DNA of 64,000 bases from an uncultured bacterium (GTDB lineage Bacteria > Myxococcota_A > Bradymonadia > UBA7976 > VGTA01), in assembly GCA_943788935.1 (NCBI GenBank), contig CALSSE010000015.1, positions 124,001 through 188,000 on the forward strand, read 5' to 3'. The notes under the pieces are model-generated. The model did not search any database and was not told the origin of the DNA. It saw only the letters and a program-made list of their open reading frames with translations. Below are positions 45,180 through 53,523 of this stretch, in pieces (within the stretch, counting starts at the first letter, position 1; every line of letters starts with the position of its first letter). A program made the position numbers and the translations under genes.

Positions 45180-45547
45180 TGGAGACCTCCCTCACTCTAG
45201 TCAATGGTCGCTCATGAATGATTGCTCAAGCCGTCGCTTTGAGTTTCTTAGCCATCGATACCTACTTAGATCAGAAGGAGCAATAGAATATCGGATAGGT
45301 ATCATGTAAAGTAAGGATATATTTGAGGATCACTTTACCCCATTAGTGAAATGAGATACATCCATTGATGTTTAGTGCATATACAGTGAGGATAGTTATC
45401 ATTTTACAAAGTACATTTAGTGAATGTAACTAACGGTACTTATAGACTAACGGTACTTATAGACTAACGGTACTTATAGACCAACATCACAGATCAACAT
45501 GATAGACAAAGAATATAAATACCCGACTAAAGGGTGAGGAGTGTGGA
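45180..45547. other. Divergent AT-rich intergenic region with tandem repeat
   Basis: The 368 bp between lipA and the CDF gene are AT-rich. They hold the 17-bp array at 45430-45480 and must hold promoters for two divergent genes. I saw no other gene. Confidence 0.5.
45430..45480. repeat. 17-bp tandem repeat, three perfect copies
   Basis: CTAACGGTACTTATAGA is repeated three times without change, about 70 bp before the CDF transporter start. Every unit contains TTATAGA, close to a -10 box. Here the array sits upstream of a gene, unlike the arrays at stop codons. Confidence 0.95.
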
Positions 45548-46549
45548 GTGGCTACTGGATCTAAGTCTTCGATAGTGTGGGCTATCTTTGGAAATTTCTC
45601 AGTCATGTGCGCTAAGTTTGTCGCCTTTGGTCTAACCGGTGCAGGCTCTTTGCTCGCAGAGGGAGTACATAGCCTAGCAGACGTCCTCAATCAATGTCTG
45701 CTCTACTTGGGAATTACCCGGGCAGAGCGTTCACCAGATTCTAGGCATGCTAGAGGCTATGGTCGAGAGCAGTTTGTGTGGTCATTGATCTCAGCGGTGG
45801 GCATTTTCTTTTTAGGGTGTGGCGTGACCCTATACCATGGTGTCCATATGCTATTCAGCCCTCACGCTGAAGAGATCTCAACGTTTCACTTTTGGGTGGG
45901 GATTGCGGTATTGATCTTCTCTTTTGTGATTGAGGGAATCGTTCTCTTTGTTGCCTATAAAGAGACAAAGAAGAGGGCAGAAGGCTCAATCCTCGATTAC
46001 CTTAAAGGTGATCCAGACCCTGGCCTCGTCGCTGTTTTACTAGAGGATAGCGCTGCCTGCTTAGGGGTGATATTCGCCCTCTTAGGCATGGGGATGAGCC
46101 ACTGGACGGGCTCCTCTCTATGGGACGCGATCGGAACGATTTTGATCGCTCTGCTCTTGGGTTGCATCGCTGTGTGGTTGGTGCGCTTAAACTCTCGCTT
46201 CTTGGTCGGTCGGGGTCTTGACGATGAGAAGTTATCCAAGATCAATCAGCTGATGATGAGACGAGAGTATATCGAGGGGCTAGATCACCTTCACAGCGAG
46301 TCAATAGGCCCAGGGCAGTACGAAATGCAACTCGAATTAGATTTCGATGAAGATGAGCTCGTTAAGCGCTTGGATATCGACCTCCATGAGGCCTATGCTT
46401 CGTTGCAGTCAGAAGAAGAGTTTGTCGAGTTCTGTCAAAGCTATGGCGCTGAATCGATGAGGTTGATGAAGCGCACGATCGATGGACTCGAAGATGAGAT
46501 TCGTCAGCAGGTTAAAGGTGTTGAGTATATAGATATCGAACCAAATTAA
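45548..46549 (+). CDS. Cation diffusion facilitator (ZnT9-like branch)
   Basis: The 333-residue product has six transmembrane helices and a cytoplasmic tail. GSLLAEGVHSLADVLNQCLLYLG carries the HxxxD metal site of helix 2 and the family signature. In helix 5 the usual second HxxxD is replaced by LEDSAACLG, as in ZnT9/SLC30A9-type members. The C-terminal tail is acidic (LDFDEDELVK). Zinc, cobalt or iron efflux is the likely role; metal specificity cannot be read. It starts with GTG, supported by GAGGAG six bases upstream. Confidence 0.85.
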   Translation: MATGSKSSIVWAIFGNFSVMCAKFVAFGLTGAGSLLAEGVHSLADVLNQCLLYLGITRAERSPDSRHARGYGREQFVWSLISAVGIFFLGCGVTLYHGVHMLFSPHAEEISTFHFWVGIAVLIFSFVIEGIVLFVAYKETKKRAEGSILDYLKGDPDPGLVAVLLEDSAACLGVIFALLGMGMSHWTGSSLWDAIGTILIALLLGCIAVWLVRLNSRFLVGRGLDDEKLSKINQLMMRREYIEGLDHLHSESIGPGQYEMQLELDFDEDELVKRLDIDLHEAYASLQSEEEFVEFCQSYGAESMRLMKRTIDGLEDEIRQQVKGVEYIDIEPN

Positions 46550-46685
46550 GGCGCGACCCCCACTTGGCATTTCATCTCTAGTGATTACTGTTTCGAGAGC
46601 TTTGTGCGGTTGATTGCCTTTGCATCTTCCCACGAGCTTGGTTGAATTACGAAGAGATTAAATTTAGTCACAAGTGAGCCCTACT

Positions 46686-49067
46686 ATGAATACACCGACT
46701 CTTGAGTCTCCTAAGCGTTACATTGTGCCCACAATCTCTATGCGCCGAGCGGTGATCTTTCCGATCCCTAACTTCCCGATTCCACTCACCATTACTCAAG
46801 CTAGAACCCTTGAAATTATCGCCCATGCGAAATCAAAGGACAGCTTAGTCTTTATCTCAGCGCAGCTTGATCCTGATGAAGATCTACCGACTCATCAAGA
46901 CCTCTATAAAGTGGGCATATTGGCAGAGATTATAGACGTAAAGAGAGATGATGAGAGTGACCTCGTCGTGATTGAAGGGATTTCTCGCGCTCGTGTCTTA
47001 AAGCCAATCGATGACTCTCCCCTCTTACTCACTGAGGTAGAGTTGATGCCTGACATCGAGGATGATGGAGTTGAGCTTATCGCCTTGATGCAGAGCTTGA
47101 AAGAGCTGGCGACTCAAGTGATTCAGCTCACACCTCGGCTCCCTGATGAGGTGATCGAAGTCTTCGAGCATATCACTGACCCTGCCCAAGTGATCGACTT
47201 GATCGCGACTCAGACCAGCGCTTCGGTAGCGCAGAAGCAAGAGCTACTAGAACAGAATTCGGTGACCGAGAGGGCGCGGGCGGCGATGAAGCTCTTAAAC
47301 TATGAACGATCGCTCTTAGAGATTGTAAAAGAGATACGCTCAGATGTGAAAGATAGCCTTGATCAACATCAAAAAGAAGTATTCCTCCGAGAGCAGATGA
47401 AAGCCATTCAGAAGCAGTTAGGTGATGATGAAGAGGAGGCTGGTGAGCTAAGAGAGAGAATTGAAGCGGCGCAGATGCCTACACCGGTCCTAGAGACGGC
47501 TCTTAAAGAGCTAAAACGGCTCAATCGTATGAATCCGCAGAGCTCAGAGTTTACAGTGAGTAGAAATTACATAGATTGGCTCCTTGATATACCTTGGGGA
47601 CGGTCTACCGAAGATAGTATTGATCTTCATTCCGCCTCTAAAGTACTCAGCACCCATCACCATGGATTAGAGAAGGTGAAGCGACGTATTATTGAGTTTC
47701 TCGCTGTGTGTAAACTTAAAGGGGTGGTAAAGGGACCTATTCTTTGCCTCGTCGGTCCTCCTGGGGTGGGTAAGACTTCGCTGGGTAAGTCGGTCGCTAA
47801 AGCGATCGGAAGAGAGTTTACTCAGATCAGCCTCGGCGGTGTCAGAGATGAAGCGGAGATTCGAGGTCATCGCCGGACATATATTGGTTCTCTCCCCGGA
47901 CGCTTTGTGAAAGCGCTCAAGAAGGCAGAGAGCATGAACCCTGTTATCTGTCTTGATGAGATCGATAAACTCGGCCAAGACTTCCGAGGAGATCCAGGCT
48001 CAGCGCTATTAGAAGTCTTAGATCCTGAACAGAATCATAAATTTAGTGACCATTATCTCGACGTCCCTCTCGACCTCTCAAAGGTCCTCTTCTTTACCAC
48101 CGCGAATCGTTTGGATACGATCCCTCCAGCGCTCAGAGATCGCCTCGAGATCATAGAGATTCCAGGCTATATTCAAGAGGAGAAATTGGCGATCGCTAGA
48201 GAGCATCTCCTCCCTGCTGCTCTCGAGGAACATGGGCTTGATGAAGAGACGATCATCTGGGACGATTCAACATTGCGTATGGTGATTGAAGAATATACTA
48301 GAGAGGCTGGGGTAAGGACTCTTAAACGTCAACTCGCAGGTGTTTTGAGAGCGATCGCTCATGATATCGCTATCGATGAGGTCAGCTCTCCCATTAAAGT
48401 AGACGCTGGTCGGATTAGAAGCGCCCTCGGTCCACAGAAAGTCTTTCCTGAGTCAGCAGAAAAGATTGATACCCCGGGGGTCTCGATCGGTTTAGCGTGG
48501 ACGCCAGTCGGTGGAGAGATCCTCTTTATTGAAGCGACGCTCATGAAGGGGAGCGGTAAGCTCACCCTCACGGGTCAGCTCGGAGAGGTAATGAAAGAGA
48601 GCGCTCACACCGCCTTATCTCTAATCCATGCTAAGGCTGAAGAGCTAGGTATAGATGAATCGCTCTTCTCCGATCGCAATGTTCATTTACATCTTCCTAG
48701 CGGAGCGATCCCCAAAGATGGTCCTAGCGCAGGGGTGGCGCTCACTGTAGCGCTGATCTCCCTCATGATTGGTCAGCCGGTGAGGGATGGCGTCGCTATG
48801 ACCGGTGAAATCACTCTTCGTGGTCGAGTCTTGCCGGTAGGTGGGATTAAAGAGAAGGTCATCGCTGCTGCTCGAGCGGGGATGAGTGATGTGATCCTCC
48901 CCAAGCGCAATGAGGGAGACCTTGAGGAGATCCCTGATCACCTAAAAGAGCAAATTCGTTTCCACCTCGTAGAGAATATCGATGAGGTTCTTGAGCTAGC
49001 TCTCCCTCCTAAAGATCAGCAAGTGACAGCTAACGCACCTGTGGATCCTTTAGAGAGAGACTCATAG
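46686..49067 (+). CDS. lon: ATP-dependent protease Lon
   Basis: Lon is the cytoplasmic ATP-dependent serine protease that removes damaged and regulatory proteins. The protein (793 residues from this ATG, or 797 from GTG at 46674) has the N-terminal LON domain, a coiled-coil linker, and the AAA+ core. The core has GPPGVGKTSLGKSVAKAIGREF (Walker A), ICLDEIDKLGQDFRGDP (Walker B) and RDRLEIIEIPGY. The protease domain contains PKDGPSAGVA with the catalytic Ser and REGRV-like GRVLPVGGIKEKVIAA with the Lys partner. Length and order are typical. No heat-shock promoter was recognised in the 124-bp gap upstream. Confidence 0.96.
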   Translation: MNTPTLESPKRYIVPTISMRRAVIFPIPNFPIPLTITQARTLEIIAHAKSKDSLVFISAQLDPDEDLPTHQDLYKVGILAEIIDVKRDDESDLVVIEGISRARVLKPIDDSPLLLTEVELMPDIEDDGVELIALMQSLKELATQVIQLTPRLPDEVIEVFEHITDPAQVIDLIATQTSASVAQKQELLEQNSVTERARAAMKLLNYERSLLEIVKEIRSDVKDSLDQHQKEVFLREQMKAIQKQLGDDEEEAGELRERIEAAQMPTPVLETALKELKRLNRMNPQSSEFTVSRNYIDWLLDIPWGRSTEDSIDLHSASKVLSTHHHGLEKVKRRIIEFLAVCKLKGVVKGPILCLVGPPGVGKTSLGKSVAKAIGREFTQISLGGVRDEAEIRGHRRTYIGSLPGRFVKALKKAESMNPVICLDEIDKLGQDFRGDPGSALLEVLDPEQNHKFSDHYLDVPLDLSKVLFFTTANRLDTIPPALRDRLEIIEIPGYIQEEKLAIAREHLLPAALEEHGLDEETIIWDDSTLRMVIEEYTREAGVRTLKRQLAGVLRAIAHDIAIDEVSSPIKVDAGRIRSALGPQKVFPESAEKIDTPGVSIGLAWTPVGGEILFIEATLMKGSGKLTLTGQLGEVMKESAHTALSLIHAKAEELGIDESLFSDRNVHLHLPSGAIPKDGPSAGVALTVALISLMIGQPVRDGVAMTGEITLRGRVLPVGGIKEKVIAAARAGMSDVILPKRNEGDLEEIPDHLKEQIRFHLVENIDEVLELALPPKDQQVTANAPVDPLERDS

Positions 49068-49093
49068 GGACGAGAGCTCTACAGAGGGAATAG

Positions 49094-50596
49094 TTAGAGC
49101 CGAGGTGAGGTGGCAGCTAAGCGGAGCTTTTTGAAGCGCTTTCCTGACAAGTGGGAGAGGTGTGACTCTAGGACTTTCACCAAGTGAGGGCTTTCTTGGT
49201 TAAAACCAGAATTTAGGCAGTCAGTCACCGCTGCTCGGAGAGCATTAGAGAAGTCAGGGGTCTCTTCTTCACGGATTAATAGAGACTTGAGATGCTCTAT
49301 TTTTTCTGCTCTCTCGGGACTCAGCGTGGGTAAGACAGGTTTTATACTTAGTAGCTCTTCTAAGCGTTGCCAAGCCTTGACCTCGTCATTACGCCAAGTA
49401 TCAAATTCAGGGACTTTCTCGCGAGACAATCCATGAATAAATCCTGGCCTAAAGTCTGAGCTAAATCGAGTGAGTCGCCTAAACATTTTGGCGATACGAT
49501 CCTGATCAAAAGGGCTGTCACCGATATGATCTTGTATAGACCTTAAGCGTGAAGTGACTAAGGTGACGACCGCATGTTGAATATCTTGCTCAAAAATATT
49601 CCAACTCTGACAGCAGTCTACTTCCGATTCTAGCTCGATGAGATGCTCTTTAAGCTGATCAGAAGAAAATTGTCGTGGTCTACCGAGTCTCTTGACAATC
49701 TCAATAGCGAGCTCGATCCCATCATCGTCTGAAGTTGCCTCTGTCGAGGGGTCTTTATCAGCGCTATTCCATCCTTTGGGCGAAAGCATTTGTTGTCTAA
49801 GCTCATCGAGGGAAAATTGAGTCAATGATACAGTCTGAGCTTCAGCGATCCCCGGATCCTCTTCTTCTTCGAGATGTGCAGAGCCCTCCTTAAGTGGAGT
49901 GGTCGGGAGATCATCGCTCTGCTCTGAGCTGCTGACCACTTCACTGCTGACCACTTCACTGCTGACCACTTCACTGCTGATCATGACGTCTTGATGTGAC
50001 CGCTTATGATTAGAGAGTGAATCATTGAAGGGAGCGCTTAGTTCTAGCTTATCTTCCCTTTGACCGAGTATGCGAGCGTTATCACTCGCAGATTCATGAT
50101 GAGGATCAACGCTCGATACATGTGAAGAGGGATAAATAACTTCAGATGAGTGTAGAGGACGTATCGCTGAATATAGAGTGACCAGATCTCCCGTGGGTGA
50201 GCGAAGGTCTAGTTGGGCGCCTCCTTCGCAGAGACCAAGCAGAGACTGACCCCAAGAGATCAAGATCTCGTCTCTCTCGATCGAGAGCCGCTGAACTTGA
50301 GATTCTAGAGAGGGTCTATATCGCTGAGCGAGGAGGGATCGGAGCTCCCTTAATTCAACTTGAATGTAGGAGATGTGCTCAGAGAGAGCCTGACAACGCT
50401 CTATTTCGCTTTGAAGCCATCTTGACTCCTCCTCATCAATGACTACATGAGGAGTGGTACGATTCGCTATGGAGTCATTCGCTATGGAGTCATTCGCTAT
50501 AGAGTCATTCGCTATAGAGTCATTCGCTTTAGAGTTTAGGTCTATGTCTTCTTGTGGGCTCTCTTGACCCACTATGGCCTCTCTTGGTCTGTTCAT
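49094..50596 (-). CDS. Hypothetical cytoplasmic protein with two in-frame repeat tracts
   Basis: I recognise no family. The 500-residue product has no signal peptide or membrane helix. The N-terminus carries four NDSIA units, followed by a predicted coiled coil (about residues 57-115, rich in Glu, Leu and Arg). A long low-complexity acidic/serine-rich region with three SSEVV units comes next. The last 210 residues look globular and helical (IELAIEIVKRLGRPRQF..., KMFRRLTRFSSDFRPGF..., LRAAVTDCLNSGFNQ). It is convergent with lon, 26 bp apart. Confidence 0.65.
   Translation of the reverse strand: MNRPREAIVGQESPQEDIDLNSKANDSIANDSIANDSIANDSIANRTTPHVVIDEEESRWLQSEIERCQALSEHISYIQVELRELRSLLAQRYRPSLESQVQRLSIERDEILISWGQSLLGLCEGGAQLDLRSPTGDLVTLYSAIRPLHSSEVIYPSSHVSSVDPHHESASDNARILGQREDKLELSAPFNDSLSNHKRSHQDVMISSEVVSSEVVSSEVVSSSEQSDDLPTTPLKEGSAHLEEEEDPGIAEAQTVSLTQFSLDELRQQMLSPKGWNSADKDPSTEATSDDDGIELAIEIVKRLGRPRQFSSDQLKEHLIELESEVDCCQSWNIFEQDIQHAVVTLVTSRLRSIQDHIGDSPFDQDRIAKMFRRLTRFSSDFRPGFIHGLSREKVPEFDTWRNDEVKAWQRLEELLSIKPVLPTLSPERAEKIEHLKSLLIREEETPDFSNALRAAVTDCLNSGFNQESPHLVKVLESHLSHLSGKRFKKLRLAATSPRL
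49931..49975 (-). repeat. 15-bp in-frame tandem repeat, three copies
   Basis: GCTGACCACTTCACT is repeated three times exactly and encodes Ser-Ser-Glu-Val-Val pentapeptides in the hypothetical protein. Confidence 0.9.
50466..50525 (-). repeat. 15-bp in-frame tandem repeat, four copies
   Basis: CGCTAT(G/A)GAGTCATT occurs four times plus a partial copy and encodes Asn-Asp-Ser-Ile-Ala units near the N-terminus of the hypothetical protein. Confidence 0.9.
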
Positions 50597-50714
50597 CGCT
50601 AATCTCTAATCTAATATCTATTGATCGTCATCAGTGCACTACAGCACAATATCATGTTAGAGAGTCTCGCCTCATTATGCACGTTCAACTTGCATGACTT
50701 CTTAGATTGCTCAT

Positions 50715-52064
50715 TTAATGAACTGCTTTAGATCTCAACTTAGACCATAATATTAAAGAGATAGATATCCAGACCACGATCGATCCAACCGTAAACCATC
50801 CGGCGGCCTGGGTGCTCACTTGCTGAGCTGATAGGGCGATAAGTAAAACCGAAGCGAGGAGCTTTGCTTGTCGATAAACCATAATATCGATAATCGCTTT
50901 GCCCTGAGTCTGTTCATTATAGCTCAGCGGGAGATAGACCAACTCCTTGGCACTCTTAAATATGGAGTAAGTCAAAAACTTACTCGCTGATTTCCCGAGA
51001 GCGATCATCAAGAACACCGGCATAAATATGGGGATAAAACATAGTGAGATCAAAAGGAGAGGGATCATCGTTAAGGTTGCGCCTATCCCTAAGAGGGTGA
51101 TTGTCACTCCGGTGAGAAGCTGCATAACGATCGAGCCAACATCAATGGAGAGATAGACCCACCCTTGAATCGCTGACCGGTCATTAACATCGGGATATAA
51201 GCTCTGTAAGAGCCCTTTGTATTGATAATCAATAAGGGTCACCGCGACTTGAGAACTAAGTACTAAGAGCAAGATAAGCGGCAGATACTCAGAGCGAAAG
51301 ATTACTTTGAGCCCTTCGAAAAAGCTCGAACGTTCTTCACGTTCTGTTGATGTTTTGGCGCTTGGTTGAGCTTCCTCACGAAATTGAGGACGCGCGAATA
51401 CATCCTTTAGAGGGAGCAAACAGAGAGACATGAGGACAGCGCAAGGAATGGTGAGCGCGATCAGGTTATCTGTCCCCCAACTCACGGCATAGAGCGCCGT
51501 GATCATGTTTCCTGCCATACTCCCAAAAGACCCCGCCATACCTAGAAAACCATAGATCAAAGTTGCCGACTTTAGACTGAAATGTAGATTAGACAGACTC
51601 CAAAACGTCTCGACGAGGAGTACGATGTAGAGGTCACACCAGATCCGTAGCAAGGTGACCGGTCCGAAAGGGAAGCTCTGACCCCATACCTCGTAGCTAC
51701 GCTCAGTGAGGGGGAGCCAGCCGCTTAATAATATCCCAAATAAGAGGGCAGTAACCCAGAATGAGAGGTGAAAGAGTCGATACAGAGAGACATAATTGAG
51801 GAGTCGGTTATATATGGAGACGAGGAAGATGACCGCTAGCCCCATTTCAATCCATAAGCCGGGGAGTTGAGCGCGGTCATGATACTTTAGGAAGAGAGAC
51901 TCCGAGGGACCACGAGCGACAGAGTAACTGAGGAGGATAAGAGCAGCGATGAGGCTCAAGCAGGTGAGCGCCCGACGGTGATCCCTAAAGACGTCTCTTA
52001 GGTCAGCAAAGAAGGAGAGAAGACGTTGGTAGGAGAGAGGGGTCGAGGTTTGTGGGTCACTCAT
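50715..52064 (-). CDS. ATP/ADP-translocase-like (NTT/Npt) membrane transporter
   Basis: The product has 449 residues and about 11-12 helices. SYSVARGPSESLFLKYHDRAQLPGLWIEMGLA followed by YNRLLNYVSLYRLF resembles the start of the bacterial/plastidial nucleotide transporter (TlcC/Npt) family and its divergent free-living relatives. The second half has SSQVAVTLIDYQYKGLLQ and KELVYLPLSYNEQTQGKAIIDI, also in keeping with that family. Substrate is unknown; nucleotide exchange or uptake is inferred. An in-frame TTG lies 18 bases upstream, but the ATG is preferred. The gene starts 23 bp after the end of the phosphorylase-like gene on the same strand, which supports a purine-related role. Confidence 0.7.
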   Translation of the reverse strand: MSDPQTSTPLSYQRLLSFFADLRDVFRDHRRALTCLSLIAALILLSYSVARGPSESLFLKYHDRAQLPGLWIEMGLAVIFLVSIYNRLLNYVSLYRLFHLSFWVTALLFGILLSGWLPLTERSYEVWGQSFPFGPVTLLRIWCDLYIVLLVETFWSLSNLHFSLKSATLIYGFLGMAGSFGSMAGNMITALYAVSWGTDNLIALTIPCAVLMSLCLLPLKDVFARPQFREEAQPSAKTSTEREERSSFFEGLKVIFRSEYLPLILLLVLSSQVAVTLIDYQYKGLLQSLYPDVNDRSAIQGWVYLSIDVGSIVMQLLTGVTITLLGIGATLTMIPLLLISLCFIPIFMPVFLMIALGKSASKFLTYSIFKSAKELVYLPLSYNEQTQGKAIIDIMVYRQAKLLASVLLIALSAQQVSTQAAGWFTVGSIVVWISISLILWSKLRSKAVH

Positions 52065-52087
52065 GAGGCTCACTCTAAGCAAAAAAA

Positions 52088-53077
52088 CTATATTTTACGA
52101 TTGTCTATAGGATCAGGAGGAGGAGGGAAACGATAGATATAGTTCATAAAAGGGACAGGGGAAGCGGTTCTCAGAAAGTTGACCACGATCTCTTCTAACA
52201 GCGAGTGAGACCGCTCGAGAGTTTCTGTCATTTCTCGACGCCCATGTTGGGATGAATCTAGGTGAGGTTGAGTTGCTAGGGTGAGGTTTTTTTGTGTCAC
52301 AATCGCAGCGTTTGATCTCTTATGACCGATAACTAAACCTGCGGTGGGGATCTCTAGTTCATTGGCGAGGACAAGCTCTGGGCCGATACTCATCGAATTG
52401 ACTTGAGCACCTAAAGTTAACCAATAGTGGTTCTCTGCAGGCGTTTTTGTACGTGGCCCTGGAGCATAAGCGAAGATGACTCTCGAGACTTCAGAAGCTG
52501 AGAGTGATGCAGGATCGAGGTGACCTCTATTCGAGAGACATCTTAAGACCTGCTGGGAGAGTTCGAGTGAGCAGAGGCCCTCTCTGATCACGAGATGCCC
52601 AGGAGCTAAGGGGTCGTGATTAGGCGTTGTATGATGAGAGTGATCACTCTCAAAAGTAGGAGGATGAGCGAACATTGTACAGAGTTCACCATTCGGGAGA
52701 CGATTATCAGGCATTAAGAGGTCAGCGATGAGGAGAGGTTGATCTAGAGGGACTCTCGGGTCGAGTACCCCCACTGAGCTGGTAACTAGGAGCGCCTGAC
52801 ACTTGACTCTCTTCAGCGCGAAGGCATAAGCCCGGTAGTTAACTTGATGAGGGAGGGTGTCATGAGGAATCCCATGCCGAAAAATGACGAAGGCTCGCTC
52901 ACTCCGTCTTAATCGTTTCGCCTCATAAAGAACAACTGTTCCCCAAGGCGTGGAGACCTCAATTGGGTCGAGCTCGACACCTTGCGGAGGGCTCTCGCTG
53001 AAGGCGCTCCCCAAAATAACGGCAATAGAGTCGCCCTGAGCAGTGTGGATGGAGTTTTTATTTTGACTCTCGTACAC
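52088..53077 (-). CDS. PNP/MTAP-family nucleoside phosphorylase-like protein
   Basis: The 329-residue protein resembles trimeric purine nucleoside / methylthioadenosine phosphorylases: ILGSAFSES at the N-terminus, RHGIPHDTLPHQVNYRAYAFALK (phosphate/ribose site region), TSSVGVL, and YAPGPRTKTPAENHY followed by VNSMSIGPELVLANELEI. At the base-recognition position, where PNP has TNK and MTAP an Asp, this protein reads IGHKRSN, so base preference may differ. The last 40 residues (SPVPFMNYIYRFPPPPDP) are unusual. It probably shares a transcript with the transporter gene that follows. Family placement is fair, activity unproven. Confidence 0.7.
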   Translation of the reverse strand: MYESQNKNSIHTAQGDSIAVILGSAFSESPPQGVELDPIEVSTPWGTVVLYEAKRLRRSERAFVIFRHGIPHDTLPHQVNYRAYAFALKRVKCQALLVTSSVGVLDPRVPLDQPLLIADLLMPDNRLPNGELCTMFAHPPTFESDHSHHTTPNHDPLAPGHLVIREGLCSLELSQQVLRCLSNRGHLDPASLSASEVSRVIFAYAPGPRTKTPAENHYWLTLGAQVNSMSIGPELVLANELEIPTAGLVIGHKRSNAAIVTQKNLTLATQPHLDSSQHGRREMTETLERSHSLLEEIVVNFLRTASPVPFMNYIYRFPPPPDPIDNRKI

Positions 53078-53132
53078 AGCTCACCAAGGTAGCGGGCATT
53101 TTACGAGATGTCGCTTCAGCGCCAAGCCTCAT

Positions 53133-53167
53133 AAATATGCTCGCCTCCTTAAATATACTCGCCCCCT
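53133..53167. repeat. Imperfect two-copy repeat downstream of the L31 gene
   Basis: AAATATGCTCGCCTCCTT (53133-53150) and AAATATACTCGCCCCCT (53151-53167) follow each other. They lie about 18 bp beyond the stop codon of the L31 gene, similar to the other arrays at gene ends. Confidence 0.55.
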
Positions 53168-53185
53168 AAATCTTAAGAGGAGAGT

Positions 53186-53422
53186 TTACCCTAAGTTATA
53201 GCGCTTGTTGAACTTCTCTACGCGACCTTCGGTGTCGAGGAGTCGAGTCTTACCCGAGAAGAAAGGGTGAGTATAGCTTGAGATTTCTACAGGAATCACG
53301 TAGTGGGTGACACCATCTACATCGCGTGTCTCTTTGGATTTAAGGACAGAGCGAGTTTTGATCTCATGCTCACCATCAACGAAAATAACAGGGTTGTAGT
53401 TCGGTTGGATATCCGCTTTCAT
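53186..53422 (-). CDS. rpmE2: 50S ribosomal protein L31, zinc-independent (type B)
   Basis: The 78-residue protein is the L31 of the C-minus type: IQPNYNPVIFVDG, SYTHPFFSGKTRLLDTEGRVEKFNKRY. The CxxC zinc motifs of ordinary L31 are absent, and the length fits the type B protein. Type B L31 often replaces the zinc form when zinc is scarce. No Zur box was recognised upstream. Single gene, divergent from the regulator gene that follows. Confidence 0.95.
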   Translation of the reverse strand: MKADIQPNYNPVIFVDGEHEIKTRSVLKSKETRDVDGVTHYVIPVEISSYTHPFFSGKTRLLDTEGRVEKFNKRYNLG

Positions 53423-53523
53423 GTCGTACTCCTAGCGCGTTTTAATCAACTGAATGGAAGCTATTAGCCTAAAATGAACTTAAGCGCAAGGTGAACACAC
53501 ATAAATCAAAAGGTTTAGTTTAA

